A program made the translations under genes and the position numbers. The notes under the pieces were generated by a model, which was given only the letters and a program-made list of their open reading frames with translations, searched no databases and was not told the DNA's origin. Below are positions 1 through 8,368 of a stretch of 20,904 bases of DNA, piece after piece (the stretch's first letter is position 1; each line of letters starts with the position of its first letter). The DNA comes from Apostichopus parvimensis (taxonomy: Eukaryota; Echinodermata; Holothuroidea; Aspidochirotida; Stichopodidae): contig KN888453.1 of assembly GCA_000934455.1 (NCBI GenBank), forward strand, positions 1 to 20,904, written 5' to 3'.

Positions 1-563
1 AGAGGGGATGTGACAATATAGTTGCTCTTGATCAATGGTGAGACATCAAAACAAGGCAGGTTTGGGATGGGAAGATAAAATACATTTTCTATATCCATTC
101 CACCAAACAATGAAAGGAAAAAACCTCTGAAAGAAGCTTATATGTCTAGAGCCCGGTATTCAGAGTTGGGTTGGGGGGGGGGGGGTGGTCTAGACCCTTT
201 TACGTTCAACAAATTTTTTGAAAGGTCACCAAAATTCAGAAGAACAAAGAAAGTGGCGATTTTGTGGGGAAAATAGTCACTGACTAATCTAGAATGTGAA
301 TGACATCAAAAGTTACAAGATATAATAACAGCAATATGAAACAAGATACCCTGAATAATGTAATGCATTTCTCAAAGGGAGGGGGGGGGGGGGATATGTC
401 CTCATTTAGGTCAAAAGATAATCGATTTGGAACCCACAATTCCATTACTTAATATAACACCTTCCAAACATTGCACTGATTTCTATTTCATATCAGAGTA
501 TCACGAGAGAGACCTACTAGTTGTTAGGAAGCTTATATCAAAAATTGGGATGCTGATGGAACC
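1..563. other. AT-rich non-coding stretch with two G13 tracts
   Basis: I see no coding signal here. The only notable elements are two pure runs of 13 G at 173-185 and 381-393. The one open frame nearby (427-663, plus) runs through the low-complexity 11-bp repeat that follows and shows no recognisable domain, so I treat it as chance. The sequence is best described as intergenic or intronic. Confidence 0.6.
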
Positions 564-628
564 GCAGCCTCACTGCAGCCTCGATGCAGCCTCACTGCAG
601 CCCCCATGCAGCATCATTGCAGCCAGGC
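564..628. repeat. 11-bp tandem repeat, six units (GCAGCCTCACT-like)
   Basis: Units begin at 564, 575, 586, 597, 608 and 619 with an exact 11-bp step. Each starts GCAGC, and the next six bases vary (CTCACT, CTCGAT, CTCACT, CCCCAT, ATCATT). The last unit is partial. Several junctions create PstI sites (CTGCAG). The period is not a multiple of three, so the repeat is not a peptide repeat even though a short frame crosses it. Eleven base pairs is close to one helical turn, so the GCAGC blocks fall on roughly the same DNA face. Confidence 0.92.
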
Positions 629-1202
629 TGTGTAGCACCACAAGCACCGCTGGTTTGCAATGATCATCTCTTGTTTTATATTGATGCAGGAGATTTGTAA
701 AAGCTACTGCCGATTTTCTGTTAGACACAGTGCCTAAGATATTTTTTGTGAGGCTCTATCAGACAGGCTAAAATGCCCCCCCCCCCCCCAAATATATAAA
801 GTCCACGACGAAACAATGTCCAACTTTTAAGGTTTGCAGTATTTGAATCATCATGAGGCAGAAATAGATGACCTACCTACCTATAGCCTGACATATAATT
901 CTTGCACAAACAGTGCAGCAGGGATTGAAACCTGCTCCCTGGTTGTCTGTATCACAATGTAGGCCATTTTGCTCTGCTTCGAAATCCTGAATCGATTTGT
1001 GGATGAAAATCAATTCCTGTTGTCCTTTTAAAACTGACGGCTGAGGAGATTTAAAATGGGGCCCCGATTTCAAACCACACACCTTGGAGAAACTATATAC
1101 ATATCCACTGCAGCATACTTTAAGCTGAGCTACATGAAAAAAAAACACACGAGGGATGCTTTCTTTAATGTCGTAAAATCAAGCTGGTCAAATGTTCGAG
1201 AG
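629..1202. other. Non-coding stretch with a C14 tract and a degenerate tRNA-like segment
   Basis: A run of 14 C lies at 776-789. On the minus strand around 925-1000 there is a faint tRNA resemblance: an A-box-like TGGCCTACATTG, followed about 34 bases later by a T-arm-like segment in which GCAGG and CCTGC can pair around TTTCAATC. The T-loop has one base too many and the acceptor stem is not evident. It could be an old tRNA-derived SINE head or chance. Nothing else is recognisable. Confidence 0.4.
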
Positions 1203-1600
1203 TCAAGCAGAGAAACACACACAATTATGAGGACACATATATTCAGCAGAGAAACACACACAATTATGAGGACACATATAGTCAGGCATAGAAACACACA
1301 CAATTATGAGGACAAATATATAGTCAAGCAGAGAAATACAAACAATTATGAGGACACATATAGTCAGGCAGAGAAACACACACAATTATGAAGACAAATA
1401 TATAGTCAAGCAGAGAAATACACACAATTATGAGGACACATAAAGTCAGGCAGAGAAACACACACAATTATGAGGACACGTATATTCAGCAGAGAAACAC
1501 ACACAATTATGAGGACACAAATAGTCAGCAGAGAAACACACACAATTATGAGGACATATAGTCAAGCAGAGAAATACACACAAATATGCAGGGACACATA
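1203..1600. repeat. ~40-bp minisatellite, ten units
   Basis: The core CAATTATGA recurs at 1222, 1261, 1301, 1343, 1383, 1425, 1465, 1504 and 1543, with a degenerate tenth unit at 1581. Spacings are 38-42 bp. Each unit reads approximately GTCAAGCAGAGAAACACACA then CAATTATGAGGACACATATA. Units alternate slightly between longer (41-42) and shorter (39-40) forms through insertion of TATA before GTCA. Open frames cross the array on both strands, but the variable unit length shifts the frame and they have no domain, so they are artefacts of stop-poor repeats. The array is a likely length polymorphism. Confidence 0.97.
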
Positions 1601-3230
1601 AACTGTAATATACCAAACAGTAACATTTTCTGTATAATGAAACTCCAAATTGACGGAAGAAATGTTGCCAAATTAAGTGTAAAATTGATATTGCAGTGAT
1701 TGTATACACTGTGTATGTTTTGTTAGGACACAATATTTATGAAACTGAACAGAATTTATTTCCTATTTTGTTCCCAAGATAATGAATTCGAAGTCAAAAA
1801 AAAATCCTAAATTGTCACATTCCATTAGATCTTCAAACAACTTCAAAACAGATAAAAACACACTTAAAATTCAATCATCTGCTTCAAAAGTCTGCTACAC
1901 CTTCGAACCACAATGAACTAAAATGGAGTAACCTCTTTCAAAGACTTATTCCAAATTCTCAAACTGACAGAACAGTCGATTTTTAAGTAGAACACCTTAT
2001 TATAATGAAGTAAGGATAATATTTCCACTTTTTTTTTATATCATATGAATTAAAGAATACTGCTCTCTACCAACCATTTCCAGTGAAGTCAAAAGTATCA
2101 ATTTCTGCTTTCAATTGAATGTTGAACAAAGATGGAAATTGTTCTGGTTTGACTGCTGAATTAACCACTTTTCTTCTCCTTCTCTGTCGGCCAAGCCTCT
2201 TCCCTAGTGGGGTGCCATTATCCTCACAGTGGGAACACACATAGGATCATTTAGATGAAACGGATAGTCCCTGTTTTCTAAATGGAATCTTCCAAATAGA
2301 GGCAAAAACTGATGGATGGGGGCAATTGGTTGACAACTGACTGCAGAAACAGAAAACTGACTATTGATGGTATAATAGTCTTGAGATATCTAATTACAAT
2401 TAATTAAAACATTCGGCTAATTGATCACATCCAAAGTGAAGATAAAACTTTAATAGATCATTGTCTGATTTTTTTTTCTCCAAACAACTTCTGAAATGGT
2501 AGTTTAACTGAGTTTTGGGAAAATCTTAGTTGTGGTATAAGTGCAATGTCTCTCCTACCTCCCCCCCCCCCCCACCAGCCCTTCCAACCAATAAAACATC
2601 ACGTAGTGCCTTAAGAATAATGATACTAACGAAAACAAAACAAGTTTATGAAGAATTAAGAATCACGTTTCAGAAATTATAACCCACGGCAAAAAGGAGG
2701 TATTATGAACACATGAACCAGGAATGTTCCATCGTTCCTGTAGGGGTATGGATCGTTTAGCCCTGACACCAGAATTGGCACCCATGGTCATATAATTGGA
2801 ATTCATAACATGTACAGGTGTAAGCCATATCTTAGTGATTCGCTGTACCAACAGTAACCGCGGAAAATGGCAACTCAAGACGGTAACTTGGTAAATTATG
2901 CCTGCCATGGTATGCTTGGGTGTGTGCTCTTGAATGTTACAGTTCCACGTTGTGCATGAAATAGGTACAACATGATGACAGGATGACGCACGACATTCCA
3001 GAATGTGGAAAATTAACCGCTTTTTACTCAAAGAATATTTATTGAATGAAACATTATTATTTCTTTTTGTTATAGATAGATCAGGATTTTATAAGTTCAT
3101 GCTTATCGACATTTAAGTAATTGCAGAAACTTTTTCACTTTCAAAATTATGGACAAACAGCATTTTTTCAAGTTTTTCAGTTCAGTTGCTAATGTTGTTT
3201 CCTTTCCTTCCCTACTTCAAGGGTTTCTTT
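1601..3230. other. Non-coding stretch, 1.6 kb
   Basis: This is AT-rich sequence with a C13 tract at 2561-2573. A homeodomain-like TAATTA/TTAATTAA cluster lies at about 2390-2425. The slightly more GC-balanced part at 2663-3031 carries the longest open frame of the window (122 codons, minus strand, ending IISET). It shows no recognisable domain, signal peptide or repeat and no clear splice context. I do not call it a gene; an old transposon fragment is one alternative. Confidence 0.5.
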
Positions 3231-3367
3231 CATGCTAATTGATAGCAAGAGACAATTAAATGCCTCGATCATTGACATATTAAGCAACCAAGGATACAGG
3301 TTCATCTCACATGCTAATTGATAGCAAGAGACAATTAAATGCCTTGATCATTGACACACTTAGCCAC
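3231..3367. repeat. Two-copy direct repeat, 79-bp offset
   Basis: CATGCTAATTGATAGCAAGA and about 35 following bases occur at 3231 and again at 3310. Differences are few: CCTCGATC versus CCTTGATC, and ACATATTAAGCAACC versus ACACACTTAGCCACC. The copies are separated by about 20 bp of unrelated sequence. This is a simple local tandem duplication. No gene is seen in it. Confidence 0.92.
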
Positions 3368-3990
3368 CTTGTTCTTGTGTATCAGCAAGCACACAATATA
3401 GTGTTTTCATGAGATAATTCTATAAACCCTAACAAAGACAATTAGACACACTAAACAGGCATATGTCATGTAAATTAACAAAATTTTACAAATTCCTACT
3501 ATCTCCTAGAAATTTCATCCCAAATACCACTCCAACGAAACGATGTTGCTTGAAATATTTTAATTCAGTGAGAGTATATTTAGAGATACTCAAAATTAAA
3601 ACTTAAAAATTAAACCAAACAGTTAATTAACAATAATTATCATTGCCTTCAACAGTACTCGAATCCAGAACCTTACGGTTCTTTACCTTACGGTGTACCT
3701 TTTGTGAGGTACCCCCTCCCCCCTACCCCCCCCCCTGGCCCCGACCAAAAAGGTTCAACCCAAATTTGTATCCTGACACGGATGTCTCGCAGCACAATGA
3801 AGAAGCCACAACAGATGGAGTACCCTTCAGACAGTAATGAAATTAGAATGCCAGTACATTAATACATCAGAGGAGCACACTTAGCACTGTATACCCTCCA
3901 GCTCTCACCCTCCCCCCTTCCACTTTTATCACATGACTATAAAATACTTAAAGATCAAGACAAACTTTTCTTCTTTTCTTTTCTATTTCT
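3368..3990. other. Non-coding stretch with a C-rich block
   Basis: There is an AT-rich part with TTAATTAAC at about 3620. A pyrimidine-rich block at 3711-3740 includes a C10 run at 3726-3735. A T/C microsatellite-like run (CTTTTCTTCTTTTCTTTTC) lies at about 3966-3985. A 64-codon plus-strand frame (3643-3837) spans the C tract and contains a proline run produced by it; I do not regard it as a gene. Confidence 0.5.
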
Positions 3991-3997
3991 TGGACCA

Positions 3998-4470
3998 TTA
4001 TTTTCTTTTAAGTGCTTCCTTTTCCGACCGAGTCGTATTGTCATCTCGCTTAACGAAAGACCGTCGCGTCCTTGACGCAAAAATCTGAGCGTCTGCAGAC
4101 GACGATTCCTCCTCAGCCTGGCGTTTGATCAAGTTTCTCTTCAGCTTAATATAACCTGCCCGAGGGGGGGGTTTAAGCAAACCGTGATAATCCACATCGT
4201 AGAGCACATATGACTCACAGAAACATGAAGGAGGACCCTCCCCCCAGGGAGTTGCTTTCAAGAAAAAAATTTGTTGTCTTAAGATACAGTGCGTTTCGTG
4301 ATGACGAGCGGATACGATCATCGGAGACTACTGTTAGACCACAGACGTCCACAAACGGAATTTATGCAGCGAGATGCGAAGGCAACCTCTCCCTCTCGCT
4401 TGTCACTCTCCGAAGACAAAAGATTATACCATCGGAAGATCTCATTTTCCTTTCTGACTTTTTGTAACAT
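3998..4470. promoter_or_regulatory. CpG-rich patch; possible minus-strand terminal exon within it
   Basis: CpG dinucleotides are dense here compared with the flanks, for example in GACCGTCGCGTCC, GTCTGCAGACGACG and GTGATGACGAGCGGATACG. On the minus strand a frame is open from 4321 to the TAA at 3998-4000. Its C-terminal half is strongly charged (many Lys, Arg, Glu, Ser) and is preceded by a pyrimidine run and GGGCAG that could serve as a splice acceptor near 4157. Two overlapping plus-strand frames (4210-4467 and 4289-4546) are also open, which weakens any coding argument. In invertebrates such patches often mark unmethylated promoters or enhancers. I cannot choose between a regulatory patch and an exon. 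Confidence 0.35.
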
Positions 4471-5270
4471 TCCGATATCTTTTTGTGATTGGCATTTGCC
4501 AAAAATCAGGTGGAATCGTGTTTCAAAACGAAACTTGTCACTTTAAATGAGCGAGGGAAACATTATAGCTTATTCTCCCGGGGGTAAACTATGTGTCATG
4601 AATAACACATGACAGAAATGTTCTCATAGAAGAGCAACTTTAACTGGATTTCATATCTCGAGTATGATTTTTGAAGTCCTCCTCCTCTTCAGAAGATTGA
4701 GTGGCTTTTTGTCGATTGTAGCCACATCTTCGAAATTTGAGAATTCTGGGTCTTTTTCGGTGAGAAAAGTGAAAATTAAAACATATTAGATACGGTAGAT
4801 GATCTTCCCTTAAGCTACAGGAAAGAAACTGAATACTGTTCAAGTGTTTCACGAGAGAAAACGTCTTTCAACTTGGAAAAACAAATAAGGACTGAAAATC
4901 TCGACGAATCTTTAGTTGAGGGACACGAAAGGGGGGGGAAAATATGGATACAAGTATCTGTAACTTGTAACCATATATAGTTCTCCCAATCTACAGACTA
5001 ACTGTTGAACCTGCAAAGCGTTAGGGAGGTGTGTCTTAAATCTTTGACGACAAATTACCTCTTGAATGGTGGACAGGAAGGGGGGGGGGAACAAAAGTCC
5101 CATCAAATGGTCTCAGTATACAGAAATATGTACTAGATGGAGAGATTGCACATACAGTGCATGCAATGTGCACTGGGAATGAACCATACAAATACAGACA
5201 AAAAGCCCTATACAAAAAGACTTAGAAAAGACTTTTATATTCCGATTTGCTCAACAGTATTAATTCAAAC
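4471..5270. other. Non-coding stretch with G8 and G10 tracts
   Basis: Nothing recognisable as a gene is present. Pure G runs occur at 4931-4938 (G8) and 5080-5089 (G10). Short frames on the minus strand at 4640-4852 and 4912-5106 show no domain and overlap the homopolymers. Confidence 0.5.
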
Positions 5271-5680
5271 TTTTCTACCAAACAGCATACTTACAAACAC
5301 ACATACACAGACTGTAACCTGGACTGCATTAATACCTTACATATGTTTAATTCAGCAAACCAAAGTGTAACATACAAGAGCATATACCTACCTACACGTA
5401 CACATGCATACACAGACTGTAACCTGGACTGCATAATACCTTACATATGCTTAATTCAGCAAACCAAAGTGTAACATACACGAGCATATACCTACATACA
5501 TGTACACACATATACACAGACTGTAACCTGGACTGCATTAATACCTTACACATGCTAATTCAGCAAGCCAAAGTGTAACATACACGAGCATATACTGTAC
5601 CTACATACATGTACACACGCATACACAGACTGTTACCTGGACTGCATAATACCTTACGTATGCCTATAACTCAGCAAGGA
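5271..5680. repeat. ~105-bp tandem repeat, about four units
   Basis: CACAGACTGTAACCTGGACT, or a one-base variant, starts at 5306, 5411, 5515 and 5624, giving steps of 105, 104 and 109 bp. Each unit also contains ATACCTTACATATG, TTCAGCAAACCAAAGTGTAA and a CATACATGTACACACATA-type purine/pyrimidine alternating part. The first 105-bp step keeps a reading frame, giving a 35-residue pseudo-repeat in a short frame, but the later steps do not. The array is therefore a minisatellite and not a protein repeat. Confidence 0.95.
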
Positions 5681-6239
5681 ATCAGCACATTGTTGTTACA
5701 TAATTGTTACATAATTAACTTTTCATATTCAGTTTACTGTCCTATCCTTAACATTTTTTTTTTGCTCACAAAACTGACTCTCTATTGCCTAGTTTGAGCT
5801 AAAAAAATGCTGATGTTTCAAACCTCAACAGAATAATTTACCTTTCCCAGCACGGAACATATTTGTTCTAATCAAGCTTGTGCAGGTGCAAAGATTCACC
5901 TGCAGGGTGCTGGTATCACATTCTAACATATTAAGTCATTGGCCAGCTTAAATTAGCAGTTTGCCACATGGCAACATGAATAGCAAAGAATTTCAATTTA
6001 AATCCTACTGAAATTATTGATTTTTGTAATACAAAATTTACAAAGTTAAAACAAGTTTGCTAATTTCCCAAATTTAGTCTCTGTCGTCACGGCCACGTCC
6101 TCAAGGAGTAATTTTTTTCTTTTTTTTTACCATGGTGTTAAGGTTTCAAAGACAAAGAAAAAATCCTGTATTATTAAACAAGGCATAGTGGCAAAGGAGT
6201 AAACATGACATGGGGGAGGGGGTAAAAAAAACAATATTC
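5681..6239. other. Non-coding stretch containing an E-box inverted repeat
   Basis: AT-rich sequence with no coding signal. It contains the perfect inverted repeat at 5881-5904, annotated separately, and T-rich runs at about 5753-5762 and 6112-6128. Confidence 0.5.
5881..5904. promoter_or_regulatory. Perfect inverted repeat of two CAGGTG E-boxes
   Basis: TGCAGGTG at 5881-5888 is the exact reverse complement of CACCTGCA at 5897-5904, with an 8-nt spacer CAAAGATT. Each arm holds a CAGGTG/CACCTG E-box, the class bound by Snail and ZEB zinc-finger factors. ZEB factors are known to contact two spaced CACCT-type sites. The arms could also form an 8-bp hairpin. That it acts as a regulatory element is inference. 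Confidence 0.4.
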
Positions 6240-6552
6240 GACTCATGTCACAATTAGACACATATATCTTTACAGTTACTACTATAAAATCCTCTCATCG
6301 CTCTGGTCTTGCATCTTCCTTCTCCGTTGTTGTGTCTAATTACCTTGCTCTATTCATTGCTCATTTGTCTAATTTAATTTAACTGTTCTGTCCATCCATC
6401 TCTCTTAATGTGTTCTTAGTTTGTTTTCAATTCAGTTAGCCTCTGAAGAAGATCCTGCTAGGCATCAAAAAGTCAGTCCCTCTAACTTTAAACAGACTAT
6501 AAAAAAATCTGTAGATATATTCCTTTTATTACACACACAAAAAAAAAAATTA
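6240..6552 (+). mobile_element. Probable 3' fragment of a Penelope-like or related retroelement
   Basis: At 6443-6476 the sequence reads CTGAAGAAGATCCTGCTAGG followed by CATCAAAAAGTCAG. This closely resembles a motif I recall as widespread in animal retroelement tails: CTGAAGAAG, a short hairpin, then TCGAAACGTC. It is usually linked to Penelope-like elements and resembles a hammerhead ribozyme core. Here the hairpin GATCC-TGCTA-GG(C)ATC is preserved with one bulge, but the expected CGAAAC has become CAAAAA. The fragment ends in an A-rich tail (ACACACACAAAAAAAAAAA) near 6530-6549. The left boundary is a guess. No reverse transcriptase frame is present. Confidence 0.4.
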
Positions 6553-7039
6553 TTGAACCTTGGAAGAAATATTAAATTGTGAAAGCTCCCGAGAAAGCCT
6601 CGAAATAAACTTTCTCAAATGTCCTAATTTATTCCATTCAATCATGTAAATTTTATGTACTTTTGGCATGTGGAGGTCTTCGGGGAAGGAAAAAAAAAAC
6701 TATGTTGATATTTGAAATGAACCAATTCGACTTCAAAAGAAATAACTAAATTTAAAATTTCCCTTTAAATTGGTTGACTTCTACAAACGCGGATATTTTT
6801 AGAGGTGAAAAACGTACCACACAGAGTTTTAATATCTATATATAGCTATAGCTGGGGTTGTTGACTGTTGGCATCTACAACAACAATCTTTCTTCCTTTC
6901 CTAACAGGAAATTACACCTTCACTGGATGAAATTAAAAGTTGTATTTTGTGTTGGGTAATGCAACATTTTTGTACTTATGAAAGAGACTTGTAATGTTCA
7001 CTCATCTGAATGCATGTGTACACCTTGTCATGTTCTGAG
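6553..7039. other. Non-coding AT-rich stretch
   Basis: I see no gene, repeat array or recognisable element here, apart from a short TATA-rich run (ATCTATATATAGCTATAGC) at about 6832-6850. Confidence 0.5.
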
Positions 7040-7110
7040 CCCCCCAAAGCATGCCCCCATCCCCCCCAAAGCACGCCCCCATCCGCCCCCCCAAAGCACG
7101 CCCCCATCCA
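7040..7110. repeat. C-rich tandem repeat, three units of ~24-26 bp
   Basis: Three units of the form CCCCCCAAAGCACGCCCCCA plus TC occur in succession. The first has CATG where the others have CACG, and the third carries an extra CG and C. The complementary strand is G-rich with several G runs and could form four-stranded structures. Two overlapping plus-strand frames cross it only because the repeat lacks stops. Confidence 0.92.
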
Positions 7111-7716
7111 TCTTCTTTTCCCACCTGTGTTCTACAGCAACAGGCCACAAATTTGCATTTGGGTCGTAGAATTTTTCCAGATTTTGAATTAATCTAGTTT
7201 TCGTAGCTGATCCCCTCGTCTACAGTGGGTAGGTTTTCCTGCATTCTGAGGATCGGTTCTGGGTCATGGTTTAATCGATCTTGGGTGTTGGGTCATGGGT
7301 CGTGGGTCGAAAGTCTAAAACTTTGCATCTGACTGCTGTTCTATAGCTTGCAATTACTCTTCATCTATATAACCAGTCACTAACAGACCCCATACAAACC
7401 CCTTCTCTGGAAAATAATCACAACAGATATATACCAATTAATAAAAGTTTGATGAAGGGAACTAACTTCCTTCTGGTTTCCAAGAATCCACCGAAAATGT
7501 AAATACCAAGTTTGATTCAAATCGATGAAAAATTCTGGTAAAGTCACACGTGTAACGCTTCTGGGTAGATTCGTGAGGAGGAGGGGTGTGACCTTAGGAG
7601 GGTTATTGGGGGCACATTGGAGGGGGGAAGGGGGTTACCGGTTCATAGACTAGGATAGATCAGTGTGCGTATGAGTAACTATGAGAAGAACGAGACTGGA
7701 TATTTCAGACGGACAA
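7111..7716. other. Non-coding stretch with GGGTC-rich and G-run segments
   Basis: 7258-7310 contains repeated GGGTCATGG/GGGTCGTGGGTCG words. 7583-7634 is G-rich with separated runs GGGG, GGG, GGGGG, GGGGGG and GGGGG. An octamer in reverse orientation (ATTTGCAT) is at 7151-7158. No coding region is supported. Confidence 0.5.
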
Positions 7717-7999
7717 AAAGTCTGCATATATACATGTCACTTGTAAGACAACAATAATCAATGCTACTTATACTGTATAGTTATCTTAAAGTCTGCTTTA
7801 TATACATGTCATTTGTAAGACAACAATTATCAATGGTACTTATACTGCATAGTTATCTTAAAGTCTGCATCATATATCACTTGTAAGACAACAATTATCA
7901 ATGGTACTTATACTGTATAGTTATCTTAAAGTCTGCATATATTCATGTCACTTGTAAGACAACAATTATCAATGCTACTTATACTGTATAGTTATATCT
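7717..7999. repeat. ~72-bp tandem repeat, four units
   Basis: AAAGTCTGC begins units at 7717, 7788, 7860 and 7928, so steps are 71, 72 and 68 bp. Each unit continues with an ATATACATGTCA-like part, CTTGTAAGACAACAAT and ACTTATACTGTATAGTTATC. The third unit lacks a few bases around ATATACATG. Identity between units is very high, which points to recent amplification. Confidence 0.96.
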
Positions 8000-8368
8000 T
8001 TGACAAACAAAACATCCAAATTACCTCTCTGTCAATTGATAGCAACTCAATTAACTGCTGCTGAAACAATATGTCGCCTGAGTTACTGAAATTCTCTGAT
8101 GTGCCTGGATGACATACGATAGTAAAATCAAAGAAGTCACTCGGTGACACTTAGAAGTTCCACGCAAACAAGTTCAATGACACTGTAAATTTGACTTTAA
8201 GTAACCAAAGGAAAAATATCAAACTAAATCATAAAAAGGTATCATCAAAACAAGTAAAATTGATATAAAACACAGGGATACAAAAATAATAATAATATCA
8301 AAACTAGATCGTGAATCAACAACCTGGCACAAGGAAGTTTCTTACACCCCTTAGTGGTTTTTTTTTTA
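8000..8368. other. Non-coding stretch left of the duplicated segment
   Basis: AT-rich sequence without coding signal. It ends in a T10 run (8358-8367). The sequence immediately after that run (from 8369) is where the second contig's copy begins after the gap. Confidence 0.5.

Noticed and set aside
925-1000. tRNA-like arrangement on the minus strand
   Set aside because: The T-loop has an extra base and no acceptor or anticodon stem forms. At most an old SINE remnant, so not called as tRNA.
1203-1600. CRISPR-like regular spacing in the 40-bp array
   Set aside because: The whole unit is repeated with no unique spacers, and the genome context is eukaryotic.
2663-3031. 122-codon minus-strand frame, the longest in the window
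   Set aside because: No recognisable domain, no splice or promoter context. A frame of this length is not remarkable in 21 kb searched in six frames.
5247-5474. Frame containing a 35-residue repeat (105 bp)
   Set aside because: The next units are 104 and 109 bp, so the frame is not kept. The peptide repeat is a by-product of the DNA repeat.
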